A model generated the notes under the pieces. It did not search any database. It was not told the origin of the DNA and saw only the letters and a list, made by a program, of their open reading frames with translations. From IMG/VR virus record IMGVR_UViG_3300013113_000195, positions 1 to 50,931 of that record: DNA of 50,931 nucleotides; one strand, 5' to 3'. Positions 1-7,700 of this stretch are shown piece by piece; the stretch's first letter is position 1; each line of letters opens with the position of its first letter. The stretch comes from a virus. Position numbers and translations under genes: made by a program.

Positions 1-2
1 AA

Positions 3-449
3 GGCGAACATGAAGACGCTGTAGCGAGATACAAAGAGTTTATGTCTAAACCTCGTCCACCAGGCGAAGAAACAACTAACATGGTAACTGGTTTTGTATT
101 TGATGATGAGTTATTAGATGATCTAGATAGTGCAGAAGATGGCGGTGACGTACTTGACGTTAGACACATTGTTCAAAGCAGACTAGAAGATTTCTTTGGC
201 GATGCTCCTTTTGGTGTAGATATTAATGAATCAAAAAACCCAGAAGAAGTTCTTAAAAAAGGAATGGCAGACGCTCTTGCTAAAGAACTTGAAGATGAGA
301 TTGAAGATGAAAAAGATGACGCCGATGAGTCTATCAATCATATGAAAAAGTTAGCAGGTGTTATGTCATCTAACAAAGCATTAAGACCTAAGAAAAACGA
401 ACACCAAACTACTCCTAGATCTATTCACAAAAGAAAAACAACTCAGTAA
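3..449 (+). CDS. Acidic protein, C-terminal part (N-terminus outside window)
   Basis: The reading frame is open to the left edge, so this is probably the C-terminal end of a longer protein; an internal ATG lies at 42. The visible part has a very acidic stretch (DDELLDDLDSAEDGGD, then a second run rich in E and D around residues 80-100 from that ATG) and ends in a basic Lys/Arg/Thr-rich tail. No catalytic motif was recognised. Acidic-then-basic composition is seen in scaffold or nucleic-acid-associated phage proteins, but nothing here proves such a role. It is followed by a weak AT-only hairpin and then the tctA gene. Confidence 0.6.
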   Translation, partial: GEHEDAVARYKEFMSKPRPPGEETTNMVTGFVFDDELLDDLDSAEDGGDVLDVRHIVQSRLEDFFGDAPFGVDINESKNPEEVLKKGMADALAKELEDEIEDEKDDADESINHMKKLAGVMSSNKALRPKKNEHQTTPRSIHKRKTTQ

Positions 450-475
450 TAGCCTGTAGCACATCTTTTCTTAAT

Positions 476-500
476 AATTAATAGTATATATTAATTTTTA
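476..500 (+). terminator. AT-only hairpin with T-run
   Basis: AATTAATA (476-483) and TATTAATT (489-496) form a perfect 8-bp stem with loop GTATA, followed by further T residues. It lies between the acidic protein and tctA. The stem contains no G-C pair, so termination would be weak; it may equally be an AT-rich leader. Confidence 0.3.
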
Positions 501-513
501 AGGACAATACTCC

Positions 514-1953
514 ATGGAAGAAATTTACACTTTATTAGCAGGTACATTTTATGGTTTGATTGTAGGTCTAGTACCTAGTGCTGGAGCAACAACAGGATTA
601 GTAGCCTTATTTGGATTTATCAGTTACTTTGGATTTGATCCTTACTTAGGCGTAATATTTTGTATGGCAGTAGTAGCCGCCAGTACAACAGGCGACACAT
701 ACTCGGGAATATTATTAGGAATACCAGGCGCCAATTCAGCCGCGGCAACTATGGTTGACGGATACCCGTTAGCAAAACAAGGTAAAGCCACTTATGCTTT
801 AACGGCCGCAATTACAACTTCAACACTTAACGGACTTATATGGGGTACACTAACCTTTGCTTTATTGCCTTGGTATGTACAACTTATTATGTACTTTGGC
901 ATTCCAGAGTTATGGGCATTCATGGTAATGGCTCTTGCCTGTGTAGGATTTGTTAGTAACAGATTTTGGTTTAGAAGTATTATAGCAATTCTTGTAGGAC
1001 TAGGAATAGGACTTATAGGTACAGATCCATTAACAAACTTTGATAGATACACAGGCGGTTGGGAATACTTAGGCGACGGTGTACAACTTATGCCTTTTGT
1101 TGCTGGACTATTTGCTTTTCCAGAAATATTAGATGGCTGGAAGAAAGGCCAACAAGTAGCTCATATGAAAGAAAATACTCAAATGAAGCAAACTTGGGAA
1201 GGTATTAAAGTAGTATGGAAAATGAAATGGGACGCTTTACGTGGCGGAGCCATTGGAGCCTTTATAGGATTCTTACCAGGCATTGGCGGTGCTATGGCAG
1301 ACTGGATGGCATATGGTTCAACAGTAGCAACTCATCCTAACGAAGAATTTGGCAAAGGTAATATTAGAGGAGTAGTAGGACCAGAAGGTGCTAACAACTC
1401 ACAAAAAGCAACTAGTATGATTCCAACAGTATTGTTTGGTATACCAGGGGCAAGTTTTGCCGCAGTTCTTATGGGACTGTTTATGTACTTAGGGTTTGAA
1501 CTAGGTGCTCAAGAAATTGCTTACGACACAAAGTTTTTTGATAGTCTAACATTTGGCTTTATGTGGGCAACAGTATTAGTTGGTATTATCTGTATAACAT
1601 TTAATAGATACATTGCTAAGATCTGTTATGTGCCTTACATATATTATTTCCCTTTAATTGTAGCATTTATAATTTGGGCCTGTGTACAATATACAGGCGG
1701 TTGGGAAGACTATGCCATATTAGCAATATGTTCGGTGCTAGGTGTTGTTTGTAAAAAGTATAAATTTAGTAGACCAGGTATGCTTATGGCATTTATACTT
1801 GCTACTAAATTTGAATCGCTGACATTAAACTTAATACACATTTATACTTTTGATAAATTATTACAAAGACCTATCTTTTTAGTATTGTGTGTACTGATTG
1901 TAGGCTTGTTTGTGTACGGTGTTTCTAGAAAAAATAAATTGGAGTATTCATAA
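514..1953 (+). CDS. tctA: Tripartite tricarboxylate transporter, large membrane subunit TctA
   Basis: A 479-residue polytopic inner-membrane protein of the TctA family, the large permease subunit that uses an ion gradient to import substrates such as citrate delivered by a periplasmic TctC/Bug binding protein. Family hallmarks are all present: LVPSAGATTG near the N-terminus, GIPGANSAAATMVDGYPLAK (roughly residues 70-90), GFLPGIGGAMADW and GPEGANNSQKATSMIPT followed by LFGIPGAS in the second half. The length matches cellular TctA (about 500), and there is no frameshift. A Shine-Dalgarno-like AAGGA lies at 500-504. The normal partner TctC is encoded 2 kb downstream, but no recognisable TctB lies beside it. 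This is highly unusual cargo for a T4-like phage. It is likely an auxiliary metabolic gene; substrate unknown. Confidence 0.92.
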   Translation: MEEIYTLLAGTFYGLIVGLVPSAGATTGLVALFGFISYFGFDPYLGVIFCMAVVAASTTGDTYSGILLGIPGANSAAATMVDGYPLAKQGKATYALTAAITTSTLNGLIWGTLTFALLPWYVQLIMYFGIPELWAFMVMALACVGFVSNRFWFRSIIAILVGLGIGLIGTDPLTNFDRYTGGWEYLGDGVQLMPFVAGLFAFPEILDGWKKGQQVAHMKENTQMKQTWEGIKVVWKMKWDALRGGAIGAFIGFLPGIGGAMADWMAYGSTVATHPNEEFGKGNIRGVVGPEGANNSQKATSMIPTVLFGIPGASFAAVLMGLFMYLGFELGAQEIAYDTKFFDSLTFGFMWATVLVGIICITFNRYIAKICYVPYIYYFPLIVAFIIWACVQYTGGWEDYAILAICSVLGVVCKKYKFSRPGMLMAFILATKFESLTLNLIHIYTFDKLLQRPIFLVLCVLIVGLFVYGVSRKNKLEYS

Positions 1954-2087
1954 TGGGAAAAAGAGCAGTACCGGGCATTATAGTAAAAAAAGGTGTCCCA
2001 AGAATTAAAAAGAATATGTCACACGCCACGTTTACAGCAAAAAGGCACCCTAATAGTAAACGTGTATTAAACGGAAGTATAAAATAG
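1953..2087 (+). CDS. Small basic protein of 44 residues
   Basis: This short reading frame starts at an ATG that overlaps the tctA stop codon (TAATG at 1951-1955), so it is probably translationally coupled to tctA. The product is strongly basic (MGKRAVPGIIVKKGVPRIKK at its start) with no membrane segment. It is too soluble and too short to be TctB. Function is not recognised. Coupling and the tidy stop at 2085-2087, 12 bases before the next gene, are the reasons for calling it. Confidence 0.5.
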   Translation: MGKRAVPGIIVKKGVPRIKKNMSHATFTAKRHPNSKRVLNGSIK

Positions 2088-2099
2088 ATTGGATAGCAA

Positions 2100-2807
2100 A
2101 TGACAAACGAAGACTGGGGTAAAAGCCGTTGGGATTTTACAAAGAAACAAAGTAAATGGCACTTTAGGCCAGAAGTAGTAAGTAAAGACTATCAAGAAGT
2201 TTGTACGTTTAATGGTGATTGGGAAGATGCTGTTAACGAGTGCTTAGAAAGAGTAGTAACTAGTACATGGGCTACACGAAATAAAGTTGATGGCAAAGAT
2301 AGAATATATAGTGCTAATCAAGAAGAATACGACTTAGAAAGAGCAGGAGCAAATCCGCAAATGGAAGTATTCAAAAGAACAAAGGCAGAAGACATAGAAG
2401 TTTTTAAAAAAATTGCTAATTACTTTGGCATGGAAGAAGCAACAATTAAGTTTCATAACCAAATAACAGGACAAATGTTAAATTGGCATATAGACAATTT
2501 TGCGGGTCGTAAAGAACGCGGAAATAGTTTTGTAGAAATAGAAGCAGATAAGAACCCTGAGCTTATGAGAAGGTTTGTTATTATGTTAGATGATTGGAAA
2601 CACGGACAAGTGTTTTCATTAGGTAATAGCAACTGGCATCAATGGAGTAAAGGACAATGTATAACATGGGAGTGGCGGGATATACCACACGCCACTTGTA
2701 ACATGGGTTGGGACAATAGGCCAATGTTACAAATTACTGGACTAACTACAGACCTCACAAGAGATCTAGTACAGTTTGGTAGTTTTAATAATGTGGTAGA
2801 CATATAG
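2100..2807 (+). CDS. 2OG/Fe(II)-dependent oxygenase-like protein
   Basis: A 235-residue protein whose second half looks like the double-stranded beta-helix core of 2-oxoglutarate, Fe(II)-dependent oxygenases. A candidate HxD iron-binding pair is WHID (H130, D132), the distal histidine would be H197 in IPHATCN, and R207 in NRPMLQITG is placed to bind 2-oxoglutarate. The aspartyl/asparaginyl hydroxylase group is the closest general resemblance. It is followed after 10 bases by a Lys/Pro-rich histone-like protein, a plausible but unproven hydroxylation substrate. Family assignment rests on motif spacing alone; the substrate is unknown. Confidence 0.6.
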   Translation: MTNEDWGKSRWDFTKKQSKWHFRPEVVSKDYQEVCTFNGDWEDAVNECLERVVTSTWATRNKVDGKDRIYSANQEEYDLERAGANPQMEVFKRTKAEDIEVFKKIANYFGMEEATIKFHNQITGQMLNWHIDNFAGRKERGNSFVEIEADKNPELMRRFVIMLDDWKHGQVFSLGNSNWHQWSKGQCITWEWRDIPHATCNMGWDNRPMLQITGLTTDLTRDLVQFGSFNNVVDI

Positions 2808-2817
2808 GAGAAATACA

Positions 2818-3141
2818 ATGAGTATTTTCAAAGGATGGCCTACTCTAACTGAAATTTTCTTTGGTAAAGAAAAAGCAAAAGAAACGGCCAAACCAAAAAA
2901 GGCACCAACAGTAGCATATAAAGTAGAGCCTAAAGCAAAAGCAACACCTAAGGCTACAGCAAAACCTAAAGCAACACCTAAGGCTACAGCAACAAAAAAA
3001 ACTGTTGCTAAACCTACAAAAAAAGCTCTTGCTAAACTAACTAAAAAACAGTTAGAAGAAATGGGTAGAGAAAAAGGTATTGAATTAGATAGACGTTTAT
3101 CAAAAGATAAACTAGTTAAGCAACTACATAAAGCATTATAG
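2818..3141 (+). CDS. Histone H1-like Lys/Ala/Pro-rich protein with C-terminal SAP/HeH-like domain
   Basis: A 107-residue protein in three parts. A short N-terminus (MSIFKGWPTL...) is followed by a very basic low-complexity region of KATPKATAKPKATPKATA type (residues about 24-70). The C-terminus, LTKKQLEEMGREKGIELD then RRLSKDKLVKQL, resembles the short helix-extended-loop-helix (HeH/SAP/Rho-N-like) nucleic-acid-binding fold. Together these suggest a DNA- or RNA-binding protein, comparable in composition with bacterial H1-like proteins. The low-complexity part is built on a 30-base tandem duplication and could vary in length between relatives. A Shine-Dalgarno-like AGGAG lies just upstream. 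Confidence 0.6.
   Translation: MSIFKGWPTLTEIFFGKEKAKETAKPKKAPTVAYKVEPKAKATPKATAKPKATPKATATKKTVAKPTKKALAKLTKKQLEEMGREKGIELDRRLSKDKLVKQLHKAL
2941..3000 (+). repeat. 30-base tandem duplication in the H1-like gene
   Basis: A 22-base exact match at 2941-2962 recurs at 2971-2992, giving a 30-base in-frame period that encodes ATPKATAKPK-type units. It explains part of the Lys/Ala/Pro repeat and marks a site prone to slippage. Confidence 0.85.
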
Positions 3142-3148
3142 GTAATTA

Positions 3149-3841
3149 ATGAACACTAAAATTTTAGACAGGCTGTGTACTATGTTTAAATCTAGTCCAC
3201 AACTATTAGATGACAATAAACTTTTACAGCAGGCAATCAATGGAACTTTTGGTGTTGACATTAAAGATATTAATTTTACCAATGTTAAAGATTTAACAGA
3301 ACTTATCCACTATCATGTACTTAAAAAATACTTTGCTACTGTTTGGCAACCTATTACAAAAAAGTACAAGTATAGTGGATTAAGTATTATAGATGAAGTT
3401 AATAACTTAAAGCCTTTACGAGTTTTAGACTTAGGCTGTGGCTATAATGAATTCAAAGGAAAGATCAACAACCTAACTGGTGTAGATCCGTACAATGAAA
3501 GAGCAGATATTAACAGTAGTATATTAGAATACAAACCAACTGAAAAATATGATATTACTATTTGTTTAGGTAGCATTAATTTTGGTACTGTAGATAAAAT
3601 ATATGCTGAATTAAAGAATGCTGTAAACTTAACAAAGACTAGCGGTTTATTATATTTTAGAGTTAATCCAGGAGAACAGCACAAGGCTCCTGAAGCACAA
3701 TGGATAGAATTTTTTAATTGGACTAATGAGTTTATTATTAATTCTGCTAGTGCTTTAAATTGTAGTATCTTAACCCTCGAACAAGAAGTAAATGACAGAG
3801 GAGTCAGGTATTATTTTGTGCTAAGAAAAAACGATAAATAA
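3149..3841 (+). CDS. Class I SAM-dependent methyltransferase-like protein
   Basis: A 230-residue protein with a Rossmann-type methyltransferase core: motif I is RVLDLGCGYNEF (about residues 90-101), followed by an acidic loop TGVDPYNERAD, a motif IV-like ITICLGSINFGT and LLYFRVNPG. An N-terminal extension of about 85 residues precedes the core. The core clearly resembles the protein encoded at 7693-8286 (shared YSG, D-GCG-N-FK, DP-N--AD, LGS-NFGT and NPG), so the two are paralogues flanking the tctC cluster. The methyl acceptor is unknown. Confidence 0.75.
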   Translation: MNTKILDRLCTMFKSSPQLLDDNKLLQQAINGTFGVDIKDINFTNVKDLTELIHYHVLKKYFATVWQPITKKYKYSGLSIIDEVNNLKPLRVLDLGCGYNEFKGKINNLTGVDPYNERADINSSILEYKPTEKYDITICLGSINFGTVDKIYAELKNAVNLTKTSGLLYFRVNPGEQHKAPEAQWIEFFNWTNEFIINSASALNCSILTLEQEVNDRGVRYYFVLRKNDK

Positions 3842-3846
3842 AAATG

Positions 3847-3864
3847 TAATACAGAGCTGTATTA
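3847..3864. promoter_or_regulatory. Perfect palindrome upstream of tctC
   Basis: TAATACAG-AG-CTGTATTA is a perfect 8-bp inverted repeat just after the methyltransferase stop. No T-run follows, so it is better read as an operator or RNA hairpin than as a terminator. It lies in the 144-base non-coding gap before tctC. A GATAAATA box (3833-3840) sits immediately upstream. Confidence 0.4.
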
Positions 3865-3939
3865 TACTCCACAATACACAAACTTAGACGAGTGTCAGGG
3901 TTCTTAGTGTAGCAAACAATCAAAAACAAAATAATTATC

Positions 3940-3960
3940 CAAGCATTTCGCTTGTATAAT
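3940..3960 (+). promoter_or_regulatory. Hairpin plus TATAAT box upstream of tctC
   Basis: CAAGC (3940-3944) and GCTTG (3950-3954) pair around ATTTC and abut a perfect TATAAT at 3955-3960, 26 bases before the tctC start. No good -35 is visible at 16-18 bases upstream, so promoter activity would need an activator or the hairpin may be a regulatory site. Shine-Dalgarno-like AAAAGGA follows. Confidence 0.4.
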
Positions 3961-3985
3961 TCTGATTATTAAAAGGAAAATAGAA

Positions 3986-5038
3986 ATGAAAAAATTATTA
4001 ATGGCACTAGTACTAACACTAGGCATTACAGGATCAGCATTTGCTGAAACGTTTACGTTTGTTGTACCGCAAAAGCCGGGCTCAGGAACAACAGTATGGA
4101 CAGAAATTGTTCTCAAAGAACTACAAAGATTCTTACCAAATGACACTCTAAAACTTAGAAACTTTCCAGGCGCTAGAGATATTCCTGCAGTTAACGCCTT
4201 TCAAAACGAACTAAGATTTGATGATACTATTGTTATGGTATCGCATGGTGGTAATGGTGTATCATTCTTACAAGAAGATGTTGACTATAACTATGCTGAT
4301 TGGGAATCAATTGGCATGATGAACTTAAACATTATTGTTGGTAAGAGATTAGATGCTGATATGGAAAACATTATCTTTGCTTCAAAATCAGGTCGTGTAC
4401 CTGACGCTATGGGAATGGCATTGTTATTATGTGGCCCAGGCAAATCAATTGATGAATATTCTGCTTGTTTCAAATCACACGTTAACTGGGTTCCAGGATT
4501 TGGTAACGGTGGTGCTAGACGTTTAGCATTTAAACGTGGTGAACTAACTGTTGACAGAGAAAACCCTGCGGCATACAAAAAACATATTGCTCCTAATGAG
4601 GAAGCAGAAGTTTGGTTCCATCATGGTATTCTACAAGCAGACGGATCACACGCTGACGATCCTAACTATCCAGGAAAGCAAATGGAAATCTTATTTGAAG
4701 AAAAATGGGGTGTTGCTCCATCAGGTCCAATGTATGATGCTTACAAACTTGTAAAATCATTCCGTGACTCTTTACAAAAAGCGTTCTGGGTAAACAAAGG
4801 CAATCCTAATGCTGAGAAATTACAGGCGGCTTTGTTAGAGATGTCTAAAGACCCTCAAGCAATCAAGGCTATCCAAAAGAAAGTTGGAAAGTATGATTGG
4901 ATTATTGGTGAAGCAGGCAACAATCAAAGAGATACGTTGATGTCGTTCATTACAGAAGATTCACTGAAAGATTTAATCAAGTTTTCAAATGATGCTTTGA
5001 ATATTCCAGCAGTATACAAAGACAAGTTAGTGAAATAA
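3986..5038 (+). CDS. tctC: Periplasmic tricarboxylate-binding receptor, TctC/Bug-like
   Basis: A 350-residue protein with a clear signal peptide (MKKLLMALVLTLGITGSAFA, cleavage predicted after AFA at about 20), so it would be exported to the host periplasm. The mature N-terminus (FTFVVPQKPGSGTTVWTEIV) matches the opening of Bug-family solute receptors, which begin with a short beta strand followed by a P-x-G-x-G loop. The length is typical (about 320-350). It would deliver an organic acid to TctA encoded upstream. The middle of the protein, including an extra Cys-containing loop (LLLCGPGKS) and an acidic insertion, is divergent, so the ligand cannot be predicted. Its own leader with palindrome and TATAAT suggests separate regulation and high dosage relative to tctA, as is usual for binding proteins. 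Confidence 0.75.
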   Translation: MKKLLMALVLTLGITGSAFAETFTFVVPQKPGSGTTVWTEIVLKELQRFLPNDTLKLRNFPGARDIPAVNAFQNELRFDDTIVMVSHGGNGVSFLQEDVDYNYADWESIGMMNLNIIVGKRLDADMENIIFASKSGRVPDAMGMALLLCGPGKSIDEYSACFKSHVNWVPGFGNGGARRLAFKRGELTVDRENPAAYKKHIAPNEEAEVWFHHGILQADGSHADDPNYPGKQMEILFEEKWGVAPSGPMYDAYKLVKSFRDSLQKAFWVNKGNPNAEKLQAALLEMSKDPQAIKAIQKKVGKYDWIIGEAGNNQRDTLMSFITEDSLKDLIKFSNDALNIPAVYKDKLVK

Positions 5039-5703
5039 TGACAAACATTTTAGTAATTACCGGGCCTCAAGGGTCCGGTAATCACCTTTATTCCAAAGCA
5101 TTATCATTACATGATGATGTATCAGGTTGGGATGACCTGTTAAGAGAGTATTGGATAAATCACGATGCGGCACCGTTTAAAGATATTTGGTCTAAGCCTG
5201 AAACTATTAAAGACTATGATTGGTCTACTAGTAATAACTGGGTTCTTAGTGTAAGTGGACCATATGTAGATATTATAGACGGGCAAAAGCAAACAGTTTA
5301 TCCTAACTACAAAGAAGTATTAAGTGAATTGAACAAAGTAGGAAACCTTCAAGTTGGCATTATTGGTAGAGATCAAAATATTATGGCACAAGGACAGTTA
5401 AGAAAAAGAGGTGTAGAAAGTTATCACAACTTTCTTAATAAGATTGAAGATATTATAGAATATTCTCACGTTTTCTTAAGTGTAGAATTGCTGTATTTGT
5501 TTAGACATCAATATTTAAAGTCGTTAGACACTTTGCTTAATATTCCTGTAGATGCTACAGATGAAAGACTTCATTATATTCTAAACAAAGATCCAAATGC
5601 CAAGTATGTACATAGTGTTGAACATAGTTGGCTTGATAAACGTAAGCGAAATGGCTTACTAAACGATGGTAGTTTACCACACGACGAAACTAAGGTGAGC
5701 TAA
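5038..5703 (+). CDS. P-loop protein, sulfotransferase/kinase-like
   Basis: A 221-residue protein opening with a nucleotide-binding loop, ILVITGPQGSGNHLYSKAL (residues 4-22), in the form typical of phage sulfotransferase-like and kinase-like P-loop proteins. A second beta strand with LQVGIIGRDQ corresponds in position to the 3'-phosphate-binding strand of sulfotransferases. The start overlaps the tctC stop (TAATG), so translation is coupled to tctC. Two further members of this broad group are encoded at 6053 and 34183. Substrate and whether it binds PAPS or ATP cannot be told from sequence. Confidence 0.6.
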   Translation: MTNILVITGPQGSGNHLYSKALSLHDDVSGWDDLLREYWINHDAAPFKDIWSKPETIKDYDWSTSNNWVLSVSGPYVDIIDGQKQTVYPNYKEVLSELNKVGNLQVGIIGRDQNIMAQGQLRKRGVESYHNFLNKIEDIIEYSHVFLSVELLYLFRHQYLKSLDTLLNIPVDATDERLHYILNKDPNAKYVHSVEHSWLDKRKRNGLLNDGSLPHDETKVS

Positions 5704-6056
5704 TGATTGAGTTAGCAATCGCTAACTTTACCTATGTCATATATCGACTAGTGGTTTCAGGACCACTAGTTAAATTTTTAAACAAATATTTAACTTACTA
5801 TTGGGCAGTATTCTTTATGGCCCAATTAAGTTTTATATACGATAACTTTGTATTCTACAATTATTTTCAAGCAGATTCGTTTCTATGGCTTGACATCATA
5901 TGGGCAGATGTGTTATACTCAATAAGAGTATTAATGGCTTGGTGGGTTATCAAGCAGTTATGGAATTGGATAGGCAACTATTGGGTAGCAGTATTTTTAG
6001 GTGCTCAATTAACTTTTATAGTTGACTACTTTATATTAGGAAGTGTATATACATGA
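5703..6056 (+). CDS. Four-helix membrane protein with internal repeat (possible TctB substitute)
   Basis: A 117-residue hydrophobic protein with about four membrane segments (residues about 8-26, 31-54, 61-83, 93-115). Segments 2 and 4 are internal repeats: YYWAVFFMAQLSFIYDNFVF against YWVAVFLGAQLTFIVDYFIL. TctB, the small subunit missing from this transporter locus, is a four-helix protein of about 150 residues, so the topology and the location in the tctC transcription unit make it a candidate functional substitute. No sequence match to TctB was recognised. It could instead be a holin-like or unrelated membrane protein. It overlaps both neighbours by a few bases. Confidence 0.6.
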   Translation: MIELAIANFTYVIYRLVVSGPLVKFLNKYLTYYWAVFFMAQLSFIYDNFVFYNYFQADSFLWLDIIWADVLYSIRVLMAWWVIKQLWNWIGNYWVAVFLGAQLTFIVDYFILGSVYT

Positions 6057-6661
6057 AGAATTGGATATTTTTTACAGGAGCACCAGGGAGTCGCTGGAGC
6101 GGAGTAAGTCAACATATTAGAGACCACGGCACTAACGTAGACAACACAGATTTAGTACCTGAGAAAACATACACACATCACAAGTATAGTGGACACATAG
6201 GAAACTACTACGGTCCTGGAATGCTTAACGGACAATGGTTAGATAAGGAGTTTGGGTCGTTTAACCTATGGCAAAAAGAAATAGCACAAAGTTACTTAGG
6301 TAAAGATGACGATATTAAGTTAATACTAAGTCATAACTTTGCTTATTATCTAAACAATATAAAAGAAACGTTTCCTGATAGCAAAATTGTAATGTGTTAT
6401 AGGCCAGACGACGAATGTTACAACTGGTGGCATGAAGCAGGAGGTTGGGATATTAGTTATCCTAGTTATGAATGGTACAGAGATAATACAACTATGAATC
6501 ATCAAATAACAGAACAAAATAAAGCAATATTAGATTTTTGTTATAAACATAATCTTACATTACGAAAGCCAGGTCGTGAATGGCTTAGAAACGAGTTTAA
6601 CATTGATGCTGATTTTATATTTCAAAAAGATGTTTGGATAGCAGTCTATGATTCCAATTAA
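6053..6661 (+). CDS. Sulfotransferase-like P-loop protein
   Basis: A 202-residue protein starting with WIFFTGAPGSRWSGVSQHI, a P-loop variant. Around residue 110 it has DSKIVMCYRPDDECYNWW, which resembles the RxP/RxD strand of sulfotransferases where the 3'-phosphate of PAPS binds. It ends with a helix and KPGREWLRNEF, close to where sulfotransferases carry a second PAPS loop. The ATG overlaps the preceding membrane protein stop (ATGA). The acceptor is unknown; it may modify glycans or small molecules. Confidence 0.6.
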   Translation: MKNWIFFTGAPGSRWSGVSQHIRDHGTNVDNTDLVPEKTYTHHKYSGHIGNYYGPGMLNGQWLDKEFGSFNLWQKEIAQSYLGKDDDIKLILSHNFAYYLNNIKETFPDSKIVMCYRPDDECYNWWHEAGGWDISYPSYEWYRDNTTMNHQITEQNKAILDFCYKHNLTLRKPGREWLRNEFNIDADFIFQKDVWIAVYDSN

Positions 6662-7700
6662 AGGATATTCTACATTTGATCCTTTAAAGCATTGCTGGGT
6701 CGGATCAGGATTTAAAGCAGAATGGTTTGAAGATTTATTTCCTAAGAATAATAAAATTTTAGATCCCCTTAAACGTATTGCTGATGAAACCGAAGAAGAT
6801 TTTTTAAAATTAGTTGACATACTAGAATCTTGTGGTGTAAAAACATATAGAAGTTTTTTAAACATTGAAGGTGACGGCAAATATAAATCACTAAATGATG
6901 TATGGCGCCCACCAATGACCCCAAGAGATCATTTTTGTGTTGTTGGCGAAAAGTTATATGTAGGTGAAAGAAACGAGTTCTTAAACAAGGGTGGTATGAT
7001 TGACATTGTTAATCAGGTTGATAAAAAAGACATATACATAACCGAGCAAACACTTGATACACCGTGGGAAGGCTATACACCATTTATAAGTTCAGCACAA
7101 ATTTGTAGAGTTGGTAAAGATTTATTTTGGGACTCGCATGAAAGGTGGGCCGAAAATGCTCCACCTGATTTAGAAAAAGAGTTAATTGAAAACTGGAACA
7201 AAGAAGGATTTAGAGTACACAGATCACATAGGGGATATCATTCCGATGGTTGTTTTTGTGTAGTTAAGCCCGGATGTATTGTGTCGTTAAAAGATATACA
7301 AGACTACAAAACACAATTTCCTGGATGGGACGTATTATATTTGCCAGACCAATCGTGGTCTAAAGTTGATCCGTTCTTACAGATGAAATGGAAAGTTGGA
7401 GGACGCTGGTGGTTAAAAGGAGAAGAGCATAACGATCAATTAATAGAATTTGTCAACACGTGGTTAAAGGATTGGGTAGGCTATGTAGAAGAAACAGTTT
7501 TTGATGTTAATATGTTATCTATTGATCAAAATACAATTATATGTAACAACTATAACAAAGAAGTGTTTGACCACTTTAAAAAGCATAAAGTAGAGCCTAT
7601 AATATTTAACTTTAGGCATAGGTATTTTTGGGACGGAGGAATACATTGTATAACACAAGACTTATATAGAGAAGGAAAATTGGAGGATTACATTGGTTAA
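6648..7700 (+). CDS. Amidinotransferase / guanidino-group-modifying enzyme-fold protein
   Basis: A 350-residue protein with features of the amidinotransferase (GATM, DDAH, arginine deiminase) superfamily. These are MTPRDHFCVVGEKLYVGER (about 90-108), D162 in LFWDSHE, a His-containing loop YHSDGCF (H198), and a C-terminal GGIHCITQDLYRE with the predicted nucleophile C334. The order of acidic residue, His and C-terminal Cys matches the catalytic triad of that superfamily. Possible reactions are transfer or hydrolysis of an amidino group from arginine, linking it to arginine or nitrogen metabolism. Start at 6648 overlaps the preceding gene by 14 bases. Confidence 0.75.
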   Translation: MIPIKGYSTFDPLKHCWVGSGFKAEWFEDLFPKNNKILDPLKRIADETEEDFLKLVDILESCGVKTYRSFLNIEGDGKYKSLNDVWRPPMTPRDHFCVVGEKLYVGERNEFLNKGGMIDIVNQVDKKDIYITEQTLDTPWEGYTPFISSAQICRVGKDLFWDSHERWAENAPPDLEKELIENWNKEGFRVHRSHRGYHSDGCFCVVKPGCIVSLKDIQDYKTQFPGWDVLYLPDQSWSKVDPFLQMKWKVGGRWWLKGEEHNDQLIEFVNTWLKDWVGYVEETVFDVNMLSIDQNTIICNNYNKEVFDHFKKHKVEPIIFNFRHRYFWDGGIHCITQDLYREGKLEDYIG

